A stretch of DNA of 64,000 nucleotides, taken from contig NZ_QRDZ01000002.1 of assembly GCF_003386235.1 (NCBI RefSeq), positions 124,001 to 188,000 on the forward strand, written 5' to 3'. Each line of letters opens with the position of its first letter. Positions within the stretch are counted from its first letter, which is position 1. The notes below the pieces were generated by a model. That model saw nothing but the letters and a program-made list of their open reading frames with translations, made no database searches and was not told where the DNA came from. This DNA is from Cohnella phaseoli. GTDB lineage: Bacteria; Bacillota; Bacilli; Paenibacillales; Paenibacillaceae. Shown here piece by piece: positions 9,348 to 20,800 of the stretch. The position numbers and the translations under genes were made by a program.

Positions 9348-9446
9348 TGCATGTATCTCCGGCGACCGCCTCATCCGCTCCTGAAATCGCCCCCTTAACG
9401 GGTTAGCTCTTCCCATTCAGGACCGCAGCGCAAGAAGATACATGCA
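9348..9446 (-). ncRNA. Candidate structured RNA or leader ending in a T-run
   Basis: Perfect 11-bp inverted arms TGCATGTATCT (9348-9358) and AGATACATGCA (9436-9446) enclose a second perfect 7-bp stem, TCCTGAA (9379-9385) with TTCAGGA (9416-9422). On the minus strand the outer stem is directly followed by TTTTTT, so transcription probably stops there. It lies just after the last gene of the fucosidase operon and before the MIP18-family gene. It could be an elaborate operon terminator, a small RNA, or an attenuating leader of the downstream gene. It matches no riboswitch motif I know. Confidence 0.4.
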
Positions 9447-9477
9447 CGACAACCTCTCTATCGACTATCTTTTCCTA

Positions 9478-10848
9478 TTAAACGAACAGGCGGAATCCGT
9501 GCGCATAAGGCGCCGTTCTTCCCGGCTCCGCCTCGGACGGCGGCAGACAGATCACGAGGCCTTGATCCACGATCTTGAAAGACAGCGGTTCGTCCGCCCC
9601 CATTAGCTCAACCCGGCTTACCGGGCCGCGATACGGCACCGCGATCTGTTCCGGCACCTGTTCCTCTTCGTCCCGGTAGAGACGATAGACGTACACCCGA
9701 TCCTCTCTCCGCGTAAAGGCGCACTCGTCCGCAAAATACGGCTCGCAAATGCGAGTCCGATAGATGCCCTCGCCATGAACGGCAAGCCATGCGCCCAACT
9801 CCCTGATCCGCTCCGCCGCCTGGCGCGGCAGTCTTCCGTCCGGCTGCGGCGCGACGTTCAGCGCCAGATTGCCGCCCTTCGCCACGACTTCAAGCAGCAG
9901 CGCGACGATGTCGCGCGTCGGCTTGTAACGCTCGTCGAAGCGATAAGAGAAAGCGTCTCCGATCGTGATGCAGCTCTCCCACGGGACGAACAACGGGGCT
10001 TCGGGCACCGTCTGCTCCGGGGTCACGTAATTCTCGTAAGGCCCGCCCACGGTCCGGTCGACCGCCAGCAGCCACGGCTGCGACCGCCGCGCGCGTTCCA
10101 CCGCTTCCCCGAGCCGGATGTCCTGCCCTTCCTCGCGGCGAACCCAGCCGGCGTCCAGCCATAACGCGTCGATGCGCCCGTAACGGGTCGTCAGCTCGTC
10201 GATCTGCGCATGGTTGAAGGCCACGAATCGTTCCCATGCTTCGGGATCTTCCTGCGGATCGTAGTTGGGCCCTCTGCGGCTGCCTCCGGCGATCCCCGGC
10301 TTCCAATAATCCGGCGTATGCCAGTCCGCTTTGGAGTAATAAGCCGCGATGGCCATTCCTTTCTCCCGAAAAGCGTCGAACAGATGCCTGCACGCATCCG
10401 CGTAACGATGGGAGCGGAACGGACAATCCGGCCCCGTTATCCGATAATCCGTCGTGTCGGTGTCCCACATGCAGAAGCCGTCATGGTGCTTCGTCGTAAA
10501 AATAAAATACTTGAAGCCGCCTTCGGCCGCCAGGTCCGCCCACACCCGAGGCTCGAAGCGCACCGGATTAAACGAACGGTTCAGGCCGAAGTAGTGCCGC
10601 TTTAACTCCTCGCCGTCCACGTCCCATTCGAGCTCGCTTCTGGACCACGCCGCGTCTTCGTCGCTGAGCGCCCAGGATTCCACCGCCCCGATCTGGGAAT
10701 ACGGCCCCCAGTGCATCATCAGCCCCAGCTTCTGGTCCTGAAACCATTCGAGCCGTTCCCGCAGCAGCGGATCATCCGGCCGTACCCACACCTTGCTGCC
10801 GCTGTAGCCGTGGACCCCTTCGTGCACGTGCTGCTCTCGCTCCGTCAT
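9478..10848 (-). CDS. GH29 alpha-L-fucosidase, cytoplasmic
   Basis: 456 residues, no signal peptide. GH29 features: MMHWGPYSQ, TTKHHDGFCMWDT (120-129) and the nucleophile region IDALWLDAGW, where Asp232 is the predicted catalytic nucleophile; NLALNVAPQPDGRLP is the family's late motif. A short beta-sandwich-like C terminus follows (about 385-456). It should release alpha-L-fucose from imported oligosaccharides. It is the last gene of the 28-kb minus-strand locus and overlaps the stop of the secreted beta-helix gene by ATGA, showing translational coupling. The motif WLDAG differs slightly from the more usual WFDG seen in its two paralogues here. Confidence 0.88.
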   Translation of the reverse strand: MTEREQHVHEGVHGYSGSKVWVRPDDPLLRERLEWFQDQKLGLMMHWGPYSQIGAVESWALSDEDAAWSRSELEWDVDGEELKRHYFGLNRSFNPVRFEPRVWADLAAEGGFKYFIFTTKHHDGFCMWDTDTTDYRITGPDCPFRSHRYADACRHLFDAFREKGMAIAAYYSKADWHTPDYWKPGIAGGSRRGPNYDPQEDPEAWERFVAFNHAQIDELTTRYGRIDALWLDAGWVRREEGQDIRLGEAVERARRSQPWLLAVDRTVGGPYENYVTPEQTVPEAPLFVPWESCITIGDAFSYRFDERYKPTRDIVALLLEVVAKGGNLALNVAPQPDGRLPRQAAERIRELGAWLAVHGEGIYRTRICEPYFADECAFTRREDRVYVYRLYRDEEEQVPEQIAVPYRGPVSRVELMGADEPLSFKIVDQGLVICLPPSEAEPGRTAPYAHGFRLFV

Positions 10849-13800
10849 GGATTCGCTCCTTCTCCCTCGTCTAACGCATCCAGCCAGATTTGCCGGATCT
10901 GTTCGTCCCCGAGCGCTTCCGGGTACAGTCTCAGTTCGTCGATCGCGCCGTGGAAGCCCTCCGAAGCGTTGCCGTCCGAACCGTTCTGCGCCCCGATCCG
11001 GAAGACATTCGGATTTTCCAGCTGGTTCTGGATCGGATCGACCGACTTGCTGAGCACGCGGGTTCCGTTAATGTACAACCGGAATTCGCTGCCTTCCCGG
11101 CTTGCGGCGACATGCGTCCACTCGCCGGTCGGGATGGACCCGGCATCCGTATTGAACGGCCACATTCCGTGTCCCTGGCCCTGCGCGTCGCTGACCAGGA
11201 AATACATCTGACCGTTCGAAATCCACCAGTTAAACATATTTTCCTGGCTGCCGCTCGTTCCCTGCCCCAAAATATGATGATTGTAGGCATCGGATTCCGG
11301 CTTGATCCAGGCCGCAAACGTGAAATCCGCCTTGGCGATCGGAGGAATTCGGATCGAATTGCCGTAGAACAGCAGCGCTTGGCCGACCTTCCCGTCCACC
11401 CATGTCGGCGTGCCTTCGATATCGTAGTCCAAGCCGCCGTTCGCTTCTTTCGTCCGGGCTCCCTGCCCTTCATCGAACGGATAATATTGTCCCAGCTCCT
11501 CCACGATCGCGCTGACGGATGCCTCGAAACCGGAGTAGGAAGCGGTAATCGATACCGGCCCGGTATTCCCCGTGAACGTGACCACCCCTTCGGCGACGGT
11601 TGCGATATCGGGATCGGAGGTCGACCACTGCGCATGGGAGATTCGCGCCGTGAACCCGTCGGCGTACGCCGCTACCGCCGTCAACGGGGCCGGAATCGCG
11701 CTGTAAGCCAGCGGCTCCGGTATCGCGATGCCGACCAATTCGCGCTCGATCGGGCCGCTCAGCCGCACCGGCAAGTACTGGGCGGGGTTTTTGCCGCCGC
11801 CGATGCCGCCGCCCCATTCGATCCAGCCTCTCCGGCCGTCGCCGTCATCGTCGTTGATCAGCAGCGAGAACGCAAACGCGCCGTCGGCCGGCACGATCGG
11901 AGCCAGCTCCTCCCAGGGAAGCGCAAGCTCGTAGCGGGTCTCGCTCAAGGCTTCGTTCCGGACAATCGATAACGGGGCGCCGGCGACGAGCCCCGCCGGT
12001 TGGCCGATTCCCGTCCAGCGATACAGCTGCGGCCCATCGGGCGTCAGCGCCATCCCGAATTCATGCCAATCTGCGCTGTCGCCCGGCATGCCGGGCGAGA
12101 AGGCGAACTGGATGGAGTCGCCCAGCCAGATTTGGCCTTGCGACTGGTTTTGCGAGAAGCGATTGTCGCGGATCGCCGCCGCGATATACAGATGCTCCTC
12201 GTCCCATGTGACCCGGACGTCCCCGCCAAGATCCCGCGCGCCGCCGTAGTCCGGGATCTCGATCCGCCCCTGGTCGGGCAGCTCTATGAACGGTATCGGC
12301 GTCAAGTCGTCCGGTTCTCCATCCACGACAATGCTTTGTCGCGCTAAAGACGTGACGGCGATCAGGCTCCCTTCATAGTCCAGCGACAGTCCGCCTGCCG
12401 CGCGAAGCGCAAGCGTAACCGGGTAACGCCGGGACGGCTCCAGACCGGAGAGCGGCAGGTCGATCGTCAGCTCGGCCCCCGCCGCGATCTCGGCGTTCGG
12501 CAGCTCCGTTCCCTGCGCGTCGCCGATAGTCCATGCGAGCTCCTCGACCGTTCTCGCGCGGTCGGATTCGTTGTTGATCGTCACCCGCAGCGTCTCCGGC
12601 TCCATGCCTGCCGCGCCTGCCAGATGTCTGGCCAGCATCCGCAAAGGCTCCTTCACGACAATGTCCTTCGTCAGCCGGGCAACCGGCTTGCCTCGGTCGA
12701 GAATCTCCCCGACCACACGGTAGCTGCCGGCCGTCTCGAAGTCGGGAGCCGATAAGGCGATTTCAGCCGTTTGACCCGGAGCGACCCGGACCGGCACCGT
12801 CCGGTCGCCGATCGCGAACTGCGCGTCAATGCGAGCGCGCGGAGCGATCGTATTGTCCACTTGGAGAGTGAGCGGGATCTCGTCACCGCGATAGGCGTCT
12901 TCTCCTAGCAGCGTATATTTTCCGCTCGGCTTCAGGCTTTTGACCTTACCGGTCAGCTTTAACGCATCTTGGGAAATCGTGAGGTAGATCAGATTGCCCT
13001 GACCCGGATAATAGGTTTTCGACAGACCTTCCGCATCGGTGACCGTGATCGGCTTATTCGCTTTCACCGCGGCCGTCGTCGGCTCGGCCGCCCGGACGAG
13101 CCGGGTTTCCGTCCTGCCCGCCTGTATCAAGTAGCTAAGAATGCCTCCGCCTGCGTTCTCGTCCGGTAATCCCGAACCGTTATAAGCGCCGCGATTCGGA
13201 GCCGCGGACGCCGACACGGCGTTGCCCCAATAGTCTTGGCCTCCGCTGCCCGCTATGAGCGTGCCGCTGCCCAGCGACGGCGATCCCGCCGCCAGCTTGT
13301 AGCCGTCTGTCGTCGTGCGCCCAATGCTCCCGAAACCCGGAGCGACCAGACCCGGATCGGTCGTCAGCTTGTTCGCGTCCGCCGGTTCGCTCGCATCATG
13401 ATTGCCGTAGTACGTATTGGAGTCGAACGTACACGTCGCGTTTCCGCAATAATAGGTCAGGTTCGACCCCAGATTGTAAATGATGTTGTTTCGGAAGCTC
13501 AGCGTGCCTTCCGGCAGGTTGTTCCCGTCCGGCGCCATCAGAAACCTTGCGTTCGATTCCGGCCCGGTATAGAACGTGTTGTTGTACACTTGGTAATCGT
13601 CCAGCCGTCCGACCGCCTGAATGAGCGCCGTCCCGTCGTTCTCGCTGACGTTATACCGCACGATGCCGCCGCGGTCGTATCCGGTCCCCTCGCCCCGCTG
13701 TCCGACCAGCAGCATAAACCCGCCCTCGTTGTCGTGGCTGTAGTTGTACTGCATCACGCAGTTGTTGCACAGCTCGTCGATATCGAAGGCCATCCCGTCC

Positions 13801-14735
13801 AGCGTGTTGTGCGTCTTGTACGCTTCATTGTACTGGAACAGCGCGTCGTCCGAATTGATTGCCCAGATCGCCGCGTGGTAGCCGACCGAATCGTAATAGC
13901 TGTGAGCCGCCACATTATGCTCGACCAGCGGCGCCGCGCCCTCGCACACGACGATCGCGTCCCCGCCCGTGCGGTTCAGGCTGTTGCCGCGAATGACAAG
14001 GTTCGTCATTCCGAGCCAAGGCCCGACCCCGTCGGTGCGCGTATCCCGGTTGCGCCAGTTGCTGCGCACGAAGATGCCGGTGCTGTCGACGTCCGTAAAC
14101 GTGTTGTCCTCGATAAGCACGTCGTCGAACTTGGTCGGCGTCGCGCTGCCGGTCACCCGGACGATGATGCCGCCCGACTCGAGGTCCTGAACCTCCGTTT
14201 GCCCGCTTACGTCATGAATGTCCAGGTTCTTCAGATGGATGTGCCGAACGATGCCGATGTCCTGCGCCTCGATCCATACCGCCCGGCGCGTCTGACGCAC
14301 CTCGGCGACGTTCGTAAGCTCCAGATTGTTGATTTCCCAATACTGCTGATTGAACAGCTTCACTGTCTCTTGGTATAGACCGGCGCCGTGAATGGCCGGC
14401 TTGGCTCCTTGGCCGTACCGGTCGACGACGATCGGCTTGGCCGCCGTGCCGGAGCCCTTGGGCCAGAGCTGGCCGGTCCACGTCGACCCCGCCTTCAGCA
14501 AAATCCGGTCGCCGGGCTGGAACGTCGCGGCGTTCACCTTGTCCAGCGTGCGCCAGGGGGCGTTCGCGCGCGTCCCCGCGTTGGCGTCGTTTCCGGCAGC
14601 CGAATCTACGTAATAGGTTCTCGACGTTCCTCCGCCGGCCTGCGTTTCGGGAGATTCCGCCGTCATGCAGATCGCCAGCAGCAGCAGCCAGCCGCATACG
14701 ACAAAAGCCGATGCGGGCTTAAGCTTGATTTTCAT
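10845..14735 (-). CDS. Secreted parallel beta-helix, CBM9-like, Big2-like and LamG protein
   Basis: 1296 residues. Signal peptide about 1-35 (FVVCGWLLLLAICM). Modules in order: right-handed parallel beta-helix (about 37-517, opening YYVDSAAGNDANAGT), a spacer of immunoglobulin-like segments (about 520-800), a CBM9/DOMON-like carbohydrate-binding domain (about 800-988, with WDEEHLYIAAAIRD and GWIEWGGGIGG), a Big2-like segment (about 1005-1078) and a LamG/concanavalin-like domain (about 1082-1290). Beta-helix proteins include polysaccharide lyases and several glycosidases, so a catalytic role is likely but the reaction is not known. The start at 14735 follows GGAGGAG. The beta-helix DNA is almost identical to that in the next gene upstream (18883-20320). 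No cell-wall anchor is seen. Confidence 0.8.
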   Translation of the reverse strand: MKIKLKPASAFVVCGWLLLLAICMTAESPETQAGGGTSRTYYVDSAAGNDANAGTRANAPWRTLDKVNAATFQPGDRILLKAGSTWTGQLWPKGSGTAAKPIVVDRYGQGAKPAIHGAGLYQETVKLFNQQYWEINNLELTNVAEVRQTRRAVWIEAQDIGIVRHIHLKNLDIHDVSGQTEVQDLESGGIIVRVTGSATPTKFDDVLIEDNTFTDVDSTGIFVRSNWRNRDTRTDGVGPWLGMTNLVIRGNSLNRTGGDAIVVCEGAAPLVEHNVAAHSYYDSVGYHAAIWAINSDDALFQYNEAYKTHNTLDGMAFDIDELCNNCVMQYNYSHDNEGGFMLLVGQRGEGTGYDRGGIVRYNVSENDGTALIQAVGRLDDYQVYNNTFYTGPESNARFLMAPDGNNLPEGTLSFRNNIIYNLGSNLTYYCGNATCTFDSNTYYGNHDASEPADANKLTTDPGLVAPGFGSIGRTTTDGYKLAAGSPSLGSGTLIAGSGGQDYWGNAVSASAAPNRGAYNGSGLPDENAGGGILSYLIQAGRTETRLVRAAEPTTAAVKANKPITVTDAEGLSKTYYPGQGNLIYLTISQDALKLTGKVKSLKPSGKYTLLGEDAYRGDEIPLTLQVDNTIAPRARIDAQFAIGDRTVPVRVAPGQTAEIALSAPDFETAGSYRVVGEILDRGKPVARLTKDIVVKEPLRMLARHLAGAAGMEPETLRVTINNESDRARTVEELAWTIGDAQGTELPNAEIAAGAELTIDLPLSGLEPSRRYPVTLALRAAGGLSLDYEGSLIAVTSLARQSIVVDGEPDDLTPIPFIELPDQGRIEIPDYGGARDLGGDVRVTWDEEHLYIAAAIRDNRFSQNQSQGQIWLGDSIQFAFSPGMPGDSADWHEFGMALTPDGPQLYRWTGIGQPAGLVAGAPLSIVRNEALSETRYELALPWEELAPIVPADGAFAFSLLINDDDGDGRRGWIEWGGGIGGGKNPAQYLPVRLSGPIERELVGIAIPEPLAYSAIPAPLTAVAAYADGFTARISHAQWSTSDPDIATVAEGVVTFTGNTGPVSITASYSGFEASVSAIVEELGQYYPFDEGQGARTKEANGGLDYDIEGTPTWVDGKVGQALLFYGNSIRIPPIAKADFTFAAWIKPESDAYNHHILGQGTSGSQENMFNWWISNGQMYFLVSDAQGQGHGMWPFNTDAGSIPTGEWTHVAASREGSEFRLYINGTRVLSKSVDPIQNQLENPNVFRIGAQNGSDGNASEGFHGAIDELRLYPEALGDEQIRQIWLDALDEGEGANP
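13183..14619 (-). repeat. Long direct repeat, copy 1 (beta-helix module)
   Basis: About 1.44 kb that is near-identical at the DNA level to 18883-20320, including many synonymous positions. It covers the whole parallel beta-helix module and ends close to the module borders. Boundaries were judged by eye where similarity stops. Confidence 0.85.
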
Positions 14736-14787
14736 CCTGTCTTCTCCTCCTTCCGAATGGTGACCGCGCAGCGCCGGCCGGAGGCAA

Positions 14788-14817
14788 ACCCGGCAGGCCT
14801 CCACAGGCCCGCCGGGT
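14788..14817 (-). other. Intercistronic stem-loop after the giant enzyme gene
   Basis: ACCCGGCAGGCC and GGCCCGCCGGGT form a 12-bp stem (one G-T pair) around a 6-base loop, 21 bases after the stop of the 2082-residue gene. No long T-run follows, so a partial terminator or an RNA-stabilising element is more likely than full termination. Confidence 0.6.
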
Positions 14818-14837
14818 CCCGACCGCCGAACTCCGGC

Positions 14838-17800
14838 TTACTGCCGGAACTGGAACCAGTTCAAGTTCAGTCCGGCCGTAAATACGAGATAGACGTTATG
14901 AACGCCGGTAACGGCTCCGAGCGAGGTCTGAACCGTCGTGTACGTCTGATAGGAGCCGGTGTTCACTCCGTCGACCGTTCCGAGCAGCGTCCCGGTCGGA
15001 CTGTCCAGCCGCACCTCGATTTTGCCGACCGCGGAATCTCCGGCGATTCGCGCGTCGATGACGGAGGCGCCGAGTCCGAAGTTCACGTTCTCGTATACGA
15101 CGTAATCTTCCGTCCCGATAAACCCGAGATTGTCCGTGCCTTCGCTGCTCGGCTCGGCCTGCACCGAACCGTTCTTGGCGCTGAAGCTCTCCGCTTCGAT
15201 CCGCGAGAAGGCCTGGGTCAGCGTTGGCAGGCTCGACGGCTTCAGCGCGTTGTAGATCGTCGTTGCGATCGCAGTCGAGCCCGCGTCGTTCGGGTGCACG
15301 TTATCGGGAAAATTGTGCGCCATGCTCTGTGTCTGCGGGTTGACGTGAATGACCGTCGCGCCGGCGGAAGCCGCCGCCTGGATCTGCAGCGGCACGACTT
15401 CGCTTGTGACGACGTTGCCCGGCCAATAATCGTGCGGCGAAGTCGCCACGTACACGACAGGACTCGAAGGCAGGCCGCGGTAATGATCGATCATATCCAG
15501 GTAATCGGAGACGTAATCGGCGCTGTACTGCCAGTTCTGCGCCGCCGAATCGTTCGTGCCGAGCATGATGACGACGATGTCGGGGTCCCAGTTCGAGCTG
15601 TTGACGAACTCCCAGGAATCCCAGTACGGGTGATCCCCGTTCTTCAGCATCGTCGTACCGCCCGCCCCGTAAGGATTCACGTAATAATCCGGTCCGAGCA
15701 GCTGCTGCAGCTGCGACGGATAGCTGCCCGTCGTGATGCTGTCGCCGATCAGCGCAATGTTGATCGGTTGTCCGGGCTGCTGGCCGCCCGTCTGGCTCAG
15801 CGCGTAAATCTCCTGATCGGTGAGCGTTCTCGGGTACATCCGCAGCTCGTCGATCGCCCCGTCGAACACCTCTCCCGCGCCGCCGTTCGCATTTTGTCCC
15901 CCGATCCGGAACGGATTCGGGTTGTTCGGCTGCGGGATCGCGGACGAGGCCGTCTTGCTGACCGCGAGCTGGCCGTTGATATACAGCTTGAACTCGCTGC
16001 CCGATTTGGACACCGCCACGTGCGTCCACTCGTTTAGCGGAATCGACTGGTTCGCCGTCGCGAACGGCCACAGATTATGCCCTTGGCCGAGCTCGTCGGA
16101 CATAAGAAATTCCATCCGGCCGTCGACGATCCACCAGTTGAACATATTGATTCCGCTGCCCGATTCCCCTTGGCCGACAATGAGCCGGTTCGTGCCGTCG
16201 GACGACGGCTTGATCCACGCCGCGAAGGTGAAATTCTGCTTGACGATGGAATCGGTAACGATCGACGTATCCCAGCCGTTAAACGCAAGCGCTTGACCGA
16301 CTTTCCCGGGAACCCAGGAATAGCCGCCCTGAATGGTGAGGGTTTGTCCGCTGACGCTCTCCGTCACGCTGCCGCCCTGCCCCTCGTCAAAGGAAAAATA
16401 CTGCTCCCGGTCCTGATCGACGCTTGAGCCTCCTCCCCCGGCGGCGTCGATATCGTAAGCCCCGACGAAATTAAGCGCCGGCGCCGCTTGGGAGGATGTG
16501 ATTTGAATCCGCAGCTTGGAAGCGGCAACGGCCGGGAACGTCACGATCCGCTTGTAGCCGACGGTCGTGCCGGTCGCCGCCGTCTCCCAGGCATTGTTCT
16601 TCCATACTTGCACCTGAAAGCCGGCAATGCGTTGACCGAGCGGGATATACTCCTGCAGCACGACGGCGTCAAACGATTTCTCCGCTCCGAAATCGAGTTC
16701 GACGTAACCCGTCGTAACGTTATCGTCCGTCGCCCAGTAACTGTCGTAATCCGTATCGACGACGTTCGCGGGCGAGTAAACGGCAGCGCCTCCGCGCGTA
16801 TTGCTGGCCGCAGCGGACGCGCCGGCCGCCGCATTCGCGCCGTAAGCGTCATCGATCCATTCCCTCAGCTCCATAAGGCGGGCGATATCCGCTTCGGGCA
16901 GCTTGCCGCGCTTGTCGGGCGACACGTTAAGCAGCAGATTGGCTCCCCGTCCGACCGACTGCTGGTAAATATCGATCAAGGACGACAGGCTCTTGATATG
17001 GCTGTCCTCCCAATCGTGGTAGAACCAGCCCGGCCGCAGCGGCACGTCGGCCTCGCCGGACTGCCAGACCGTTCCGTTCGGGAATCCCTCCCCGTATTGG
17101 TTGGGCGACCAGTACGGATTGCCCGGCTGCTGAGGGATAACCTTGGACCAGTTCGTCGCGCTGGCGATGCCGTCTTCGTTGCCGATATACCGCGCATCCC
17201 CCGGCATTCCCCAGATGATCGCATTGGGCTGCAGCTGACGGATGACGGAATACCAGCGTTCCGTATCGTACTCCTGGGGAGTGTTCTCGCCCTTCGCGCC
17301 ATCGAACCACATTTCGCTGATTTCCCCGTAGTTGGTCAACAGCTCGGTCAGCTGGTTCACGAAGAAATCGTTGTACGGTTCCCCCGTGCCGTAAGTCGGT
17401 TCGTGCATATCCCACGGCGACAAATAAAGGCCGAATTTGATTCCGAACTCCTGGCAGGCGTCGGACACTTCCTTGACCACGTCGCCCTGCCCGTTCTTCC
17501 AGGGGCTGGACGCCACGTCGTGCGTCGTGTAAGCGCTCGGCCATAAAGCGAATCCGTCATGATGCTTGGCGGTCAGGATCAGCAGCTTAAAGCCGGCGTC
17601 TTTCAAGGCGCTGACCCACTGTCTGGCATCGAAATCCGTCGGGTTGAACGTCATCGGATCCTCGTCCCCGGTGCCCCATTCCCGCTCGGTGAACGTATTC
17701 ATCCCGAAATGGGCGAACGCGATCGTCTCCATCTTCTGATAAGCGAGCTGCGAGTCGGTCGGGACCGGCAAATGCGGCAGCAGCGGCGCGACGGCGGGCG

Positions 17801-20800
17801 GCGTGTACGGAATTTCCTCGCCGTACACTTCGAACTCGTAGACGGCGTAAGCCGTTGCTCCGCTTCGCTTCGTACCATACATCTGGACGAAGCGGCCCTC
17901 CGTGTCGGCGAAGCTTACGTCCAGCGTGCCGCCGGAGCCGTTCGTCGTCGAGTACGCCTCCGTCCAATGAATGAGATCGTCCGAGATCCGGATTTTATAG
18001 CTCGTCGCATATGCGTTGTCGTCCCACACGAGCTTTACGCGATTGATGAGGTGCGGCTTGCCGAGATCCGCGATCAGCCATTGCGGATCGGCGTTCTGAC
18101 TCTCCCACTTGGTGGAGAGCGAGCCGTCGAACGCCCGAGAGCCGTCGTTCCCGTTGCCGACCGAGGAGACGATCGCGGACTTCCCTTCGCTCAGAAGCGT
18201 CCCGGATCCCAAAATTCCGGCAAGCGCGATAGCGTTCTCCGCCGGGCTCCGGGAGGCGGAAGCTCCGGACAGCGCCGCCGGATGGAACAGAGCGGAATCC
18301 TTGCTGCCGCCGATGCCGCCGCCCCACTCGATCCAGCCTTTCCGGCCTGAGCCGTCGTTGTCGTTCACGAGCAGCGACAGGCTGAACGCGCCGTCCGCGG
18401 CAGAGATCGGAGAGAGCTCGGCCCAGGGAAGCGCCAGCTCGTAACGGGTCTCGCCCGCCGGCTCGTTCCGGACGATCGCCAGCTGCCCGCTGGTGACGAA
18501 GCCGCCGGAGTGGCCGATGCCCGACCACCGGTACAATTGCGGCCCCGCGGACGTAAGCGCCATGCCGAATTCATACCATGAGGAGCTGGAGCCGGGAGCG
18601 CCCGGCGATATCGCGAACTGCACGCTGTCGCCGAGCCAGATGCCGTCGCCCGTCTCCGGTTGATGATGAACGTCGTCGCGAACGCTGGCGGACAGGTACA
18701 CATAATCGTCATCCCATGCGAAAGCGATTTTGCCGCTCAAATCCTCGGTTCCGCCGTAGTCCGGCATTTCCACCTGCCCCTGCGCGTTCAGATCGATATC
18801 CGGCAAGCCGGCCCAGTCGCCAAGCGTTCCGTCGACGGCGATCGTTGCTTTCGGGATAAACGTAACTTGCTGACCTGCGCCGTTGTATGCGCCGCGATTC
18901 GGAGCCGCGGATACCGACACGGCGTTGCCCCAATAGTCTTGGCCTCCGCTGCCCGCTATGAGCGTGCCGCTGCCCAGCGACGGCGATCCCGCCGCCAGCT
19001 TGTAGCCGTCCGTCGTCGTGCGCCCAATACTCCCAAAACCAGGAGCAACCAGACCCGGATCGGTCGTCAGCTTGTTCGCGTCCGCCGGCTCGCTCGGGTC
19101 GTGGTTGCCGTAGTACGTATTGGAGTCGAACGTACACGTCGCGTTCCCGCAATAATAGGTCAGATTCGAACCCAGATTGTAGATGATGTTGTTCCGAAAG
19201 CTCAGCGTGCCCTCCGGCAGGTTGTTCCCGTCCGGCGCCATCAGGAACCTTGCGTTCGATTCCGGCCCGGTATAGAACGTGTTGTTATACACCTGGTAAT
19301 CGTCCAGCCGTCCGACCGCTTGAATGAGCGCCGTCCCGTCGTTCTCGCTGACATTGTAGCGCACGATGCCGCCGCGGTCGTATCCGGTCCCCTCGCCCCG
19401 CTGTCCGACCAATAGCATAAACCCGCCTTCGTTGTCGTGGCTGTAGTTGTACTGCATCACGCAGTTGTTGCACAGCTCGTCGATATCGAAGGCCATCCCG
19501 TCCAGCGTGTTGTGCGTCTTGTACGCTTCATTGTACTGGAACAGCGCGTCGTCGGAATTGATCGCCCAGATCGCCGCGTGGTAGCCGACCGAATCGTAAT
19601 AGCTGTGAGCCGCCACGTTATGCTCGACCAACGGCGCGTCGCCCTCACATACAATGATCGCGTCCCCACCCGTGCGGTTCAGGCTGTTGCCGCGAATGAC
19701 AAGGTTCGTCATCCCGAGCCAAGGCCCGACCCCGTCGGTTCGCGTATCGCGGTTGCGCCAGTTGCTGCGCATGAAGATGCCAGTGCTGTCGACGTCCGTA
19801 AACGTGTTGCCCTCGATAAGCACGTCGTCGAACTTGGTCGGCGTCGCGCTGCCGGTCACCCGGACGATGATGCCGCCCGACTCGAGATCCTGAACCTCCG
19901 TTTGCCCGTTCACGTCGTGAATGTCCAGGTTCTTCAGATGGATATGGCTGGCCGTGCCGATGTCCTGCGCCTCGATCCATACCGCCCGGCGCGTCTGACG
20001 CACCTCGCCGACGTTCGTAAGCTCGAGATTGTTGATTTCCCAATACTGCTGATTGAACAGCTTCACCGTTTCTTGGTACAGACCCGCGCCGTGAATGGCC
20101 GGCTTGGCCCCTTCGCCGTATCGGTCGACGACGATCGGCTTGGCTGCCGTTCCGGAGCCCTTGGGCCAGAGCTGGCCGGTCCACGACGACCCCGCCTTCA
20201 GCAAAATCCGGTCGCCGGGCTGGAACGTCGCGGCGTTCACCTTGTCCAGCGTGCGCCAGGGAGCCTCCTCGACCGTACCGGAATTGGCGTCGTTTCCCGC
20301 CGCCGAATCTACGTAATAGGTCGTCTCCGTCAAGGTTCCGCCTCCTTCCGCGGCGATGGCCGCGATCTGCATGTCCGTAAGCGCTTCCGAATAGATCGTG
20401 AATTCGTCGATCGCTCCGTCGAATACGCCCATCGGCTCCCCGGCGGACGTATTCTGGGCGCCGATTCGCAGCGGATTCGGATTGCCGGACAGATCGATCG
20501 CGCCGGAGGCGCTCTTGCTCGCCGCCGGCGCCCCGTTCACGTACAGCTTAAAGACGCTGCCGCTGCGCGACACCGCCACATGCGTCCATTCGTCCAGCGG
20601 AACGGAATCGTCGGCCGTGGAGAACGGCCACAGCCCGAAGCCGTTGCCCGCCGAGTCGCTCGCCAGAAAAAACAGCTTTCCGTCGTTGACCCACCAGTTG
20701 AACATATCGGGCTGCGTGCCGGATACGCCTTGTCCTACGATAAAATGGTTGTACGCGTACGACCGGGGCTTGATCCAGGCCGTCATCGTGAAAGCGGTCT

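Noticed and set aside
9348-9446. Structured element tested by eye as T-box, SAM, FMN, cobalamin, lysine or ydaO riboswitch
   Set aside because: None of the conserved core motifs of these classes was found; it is kept only as an unassigned structure.
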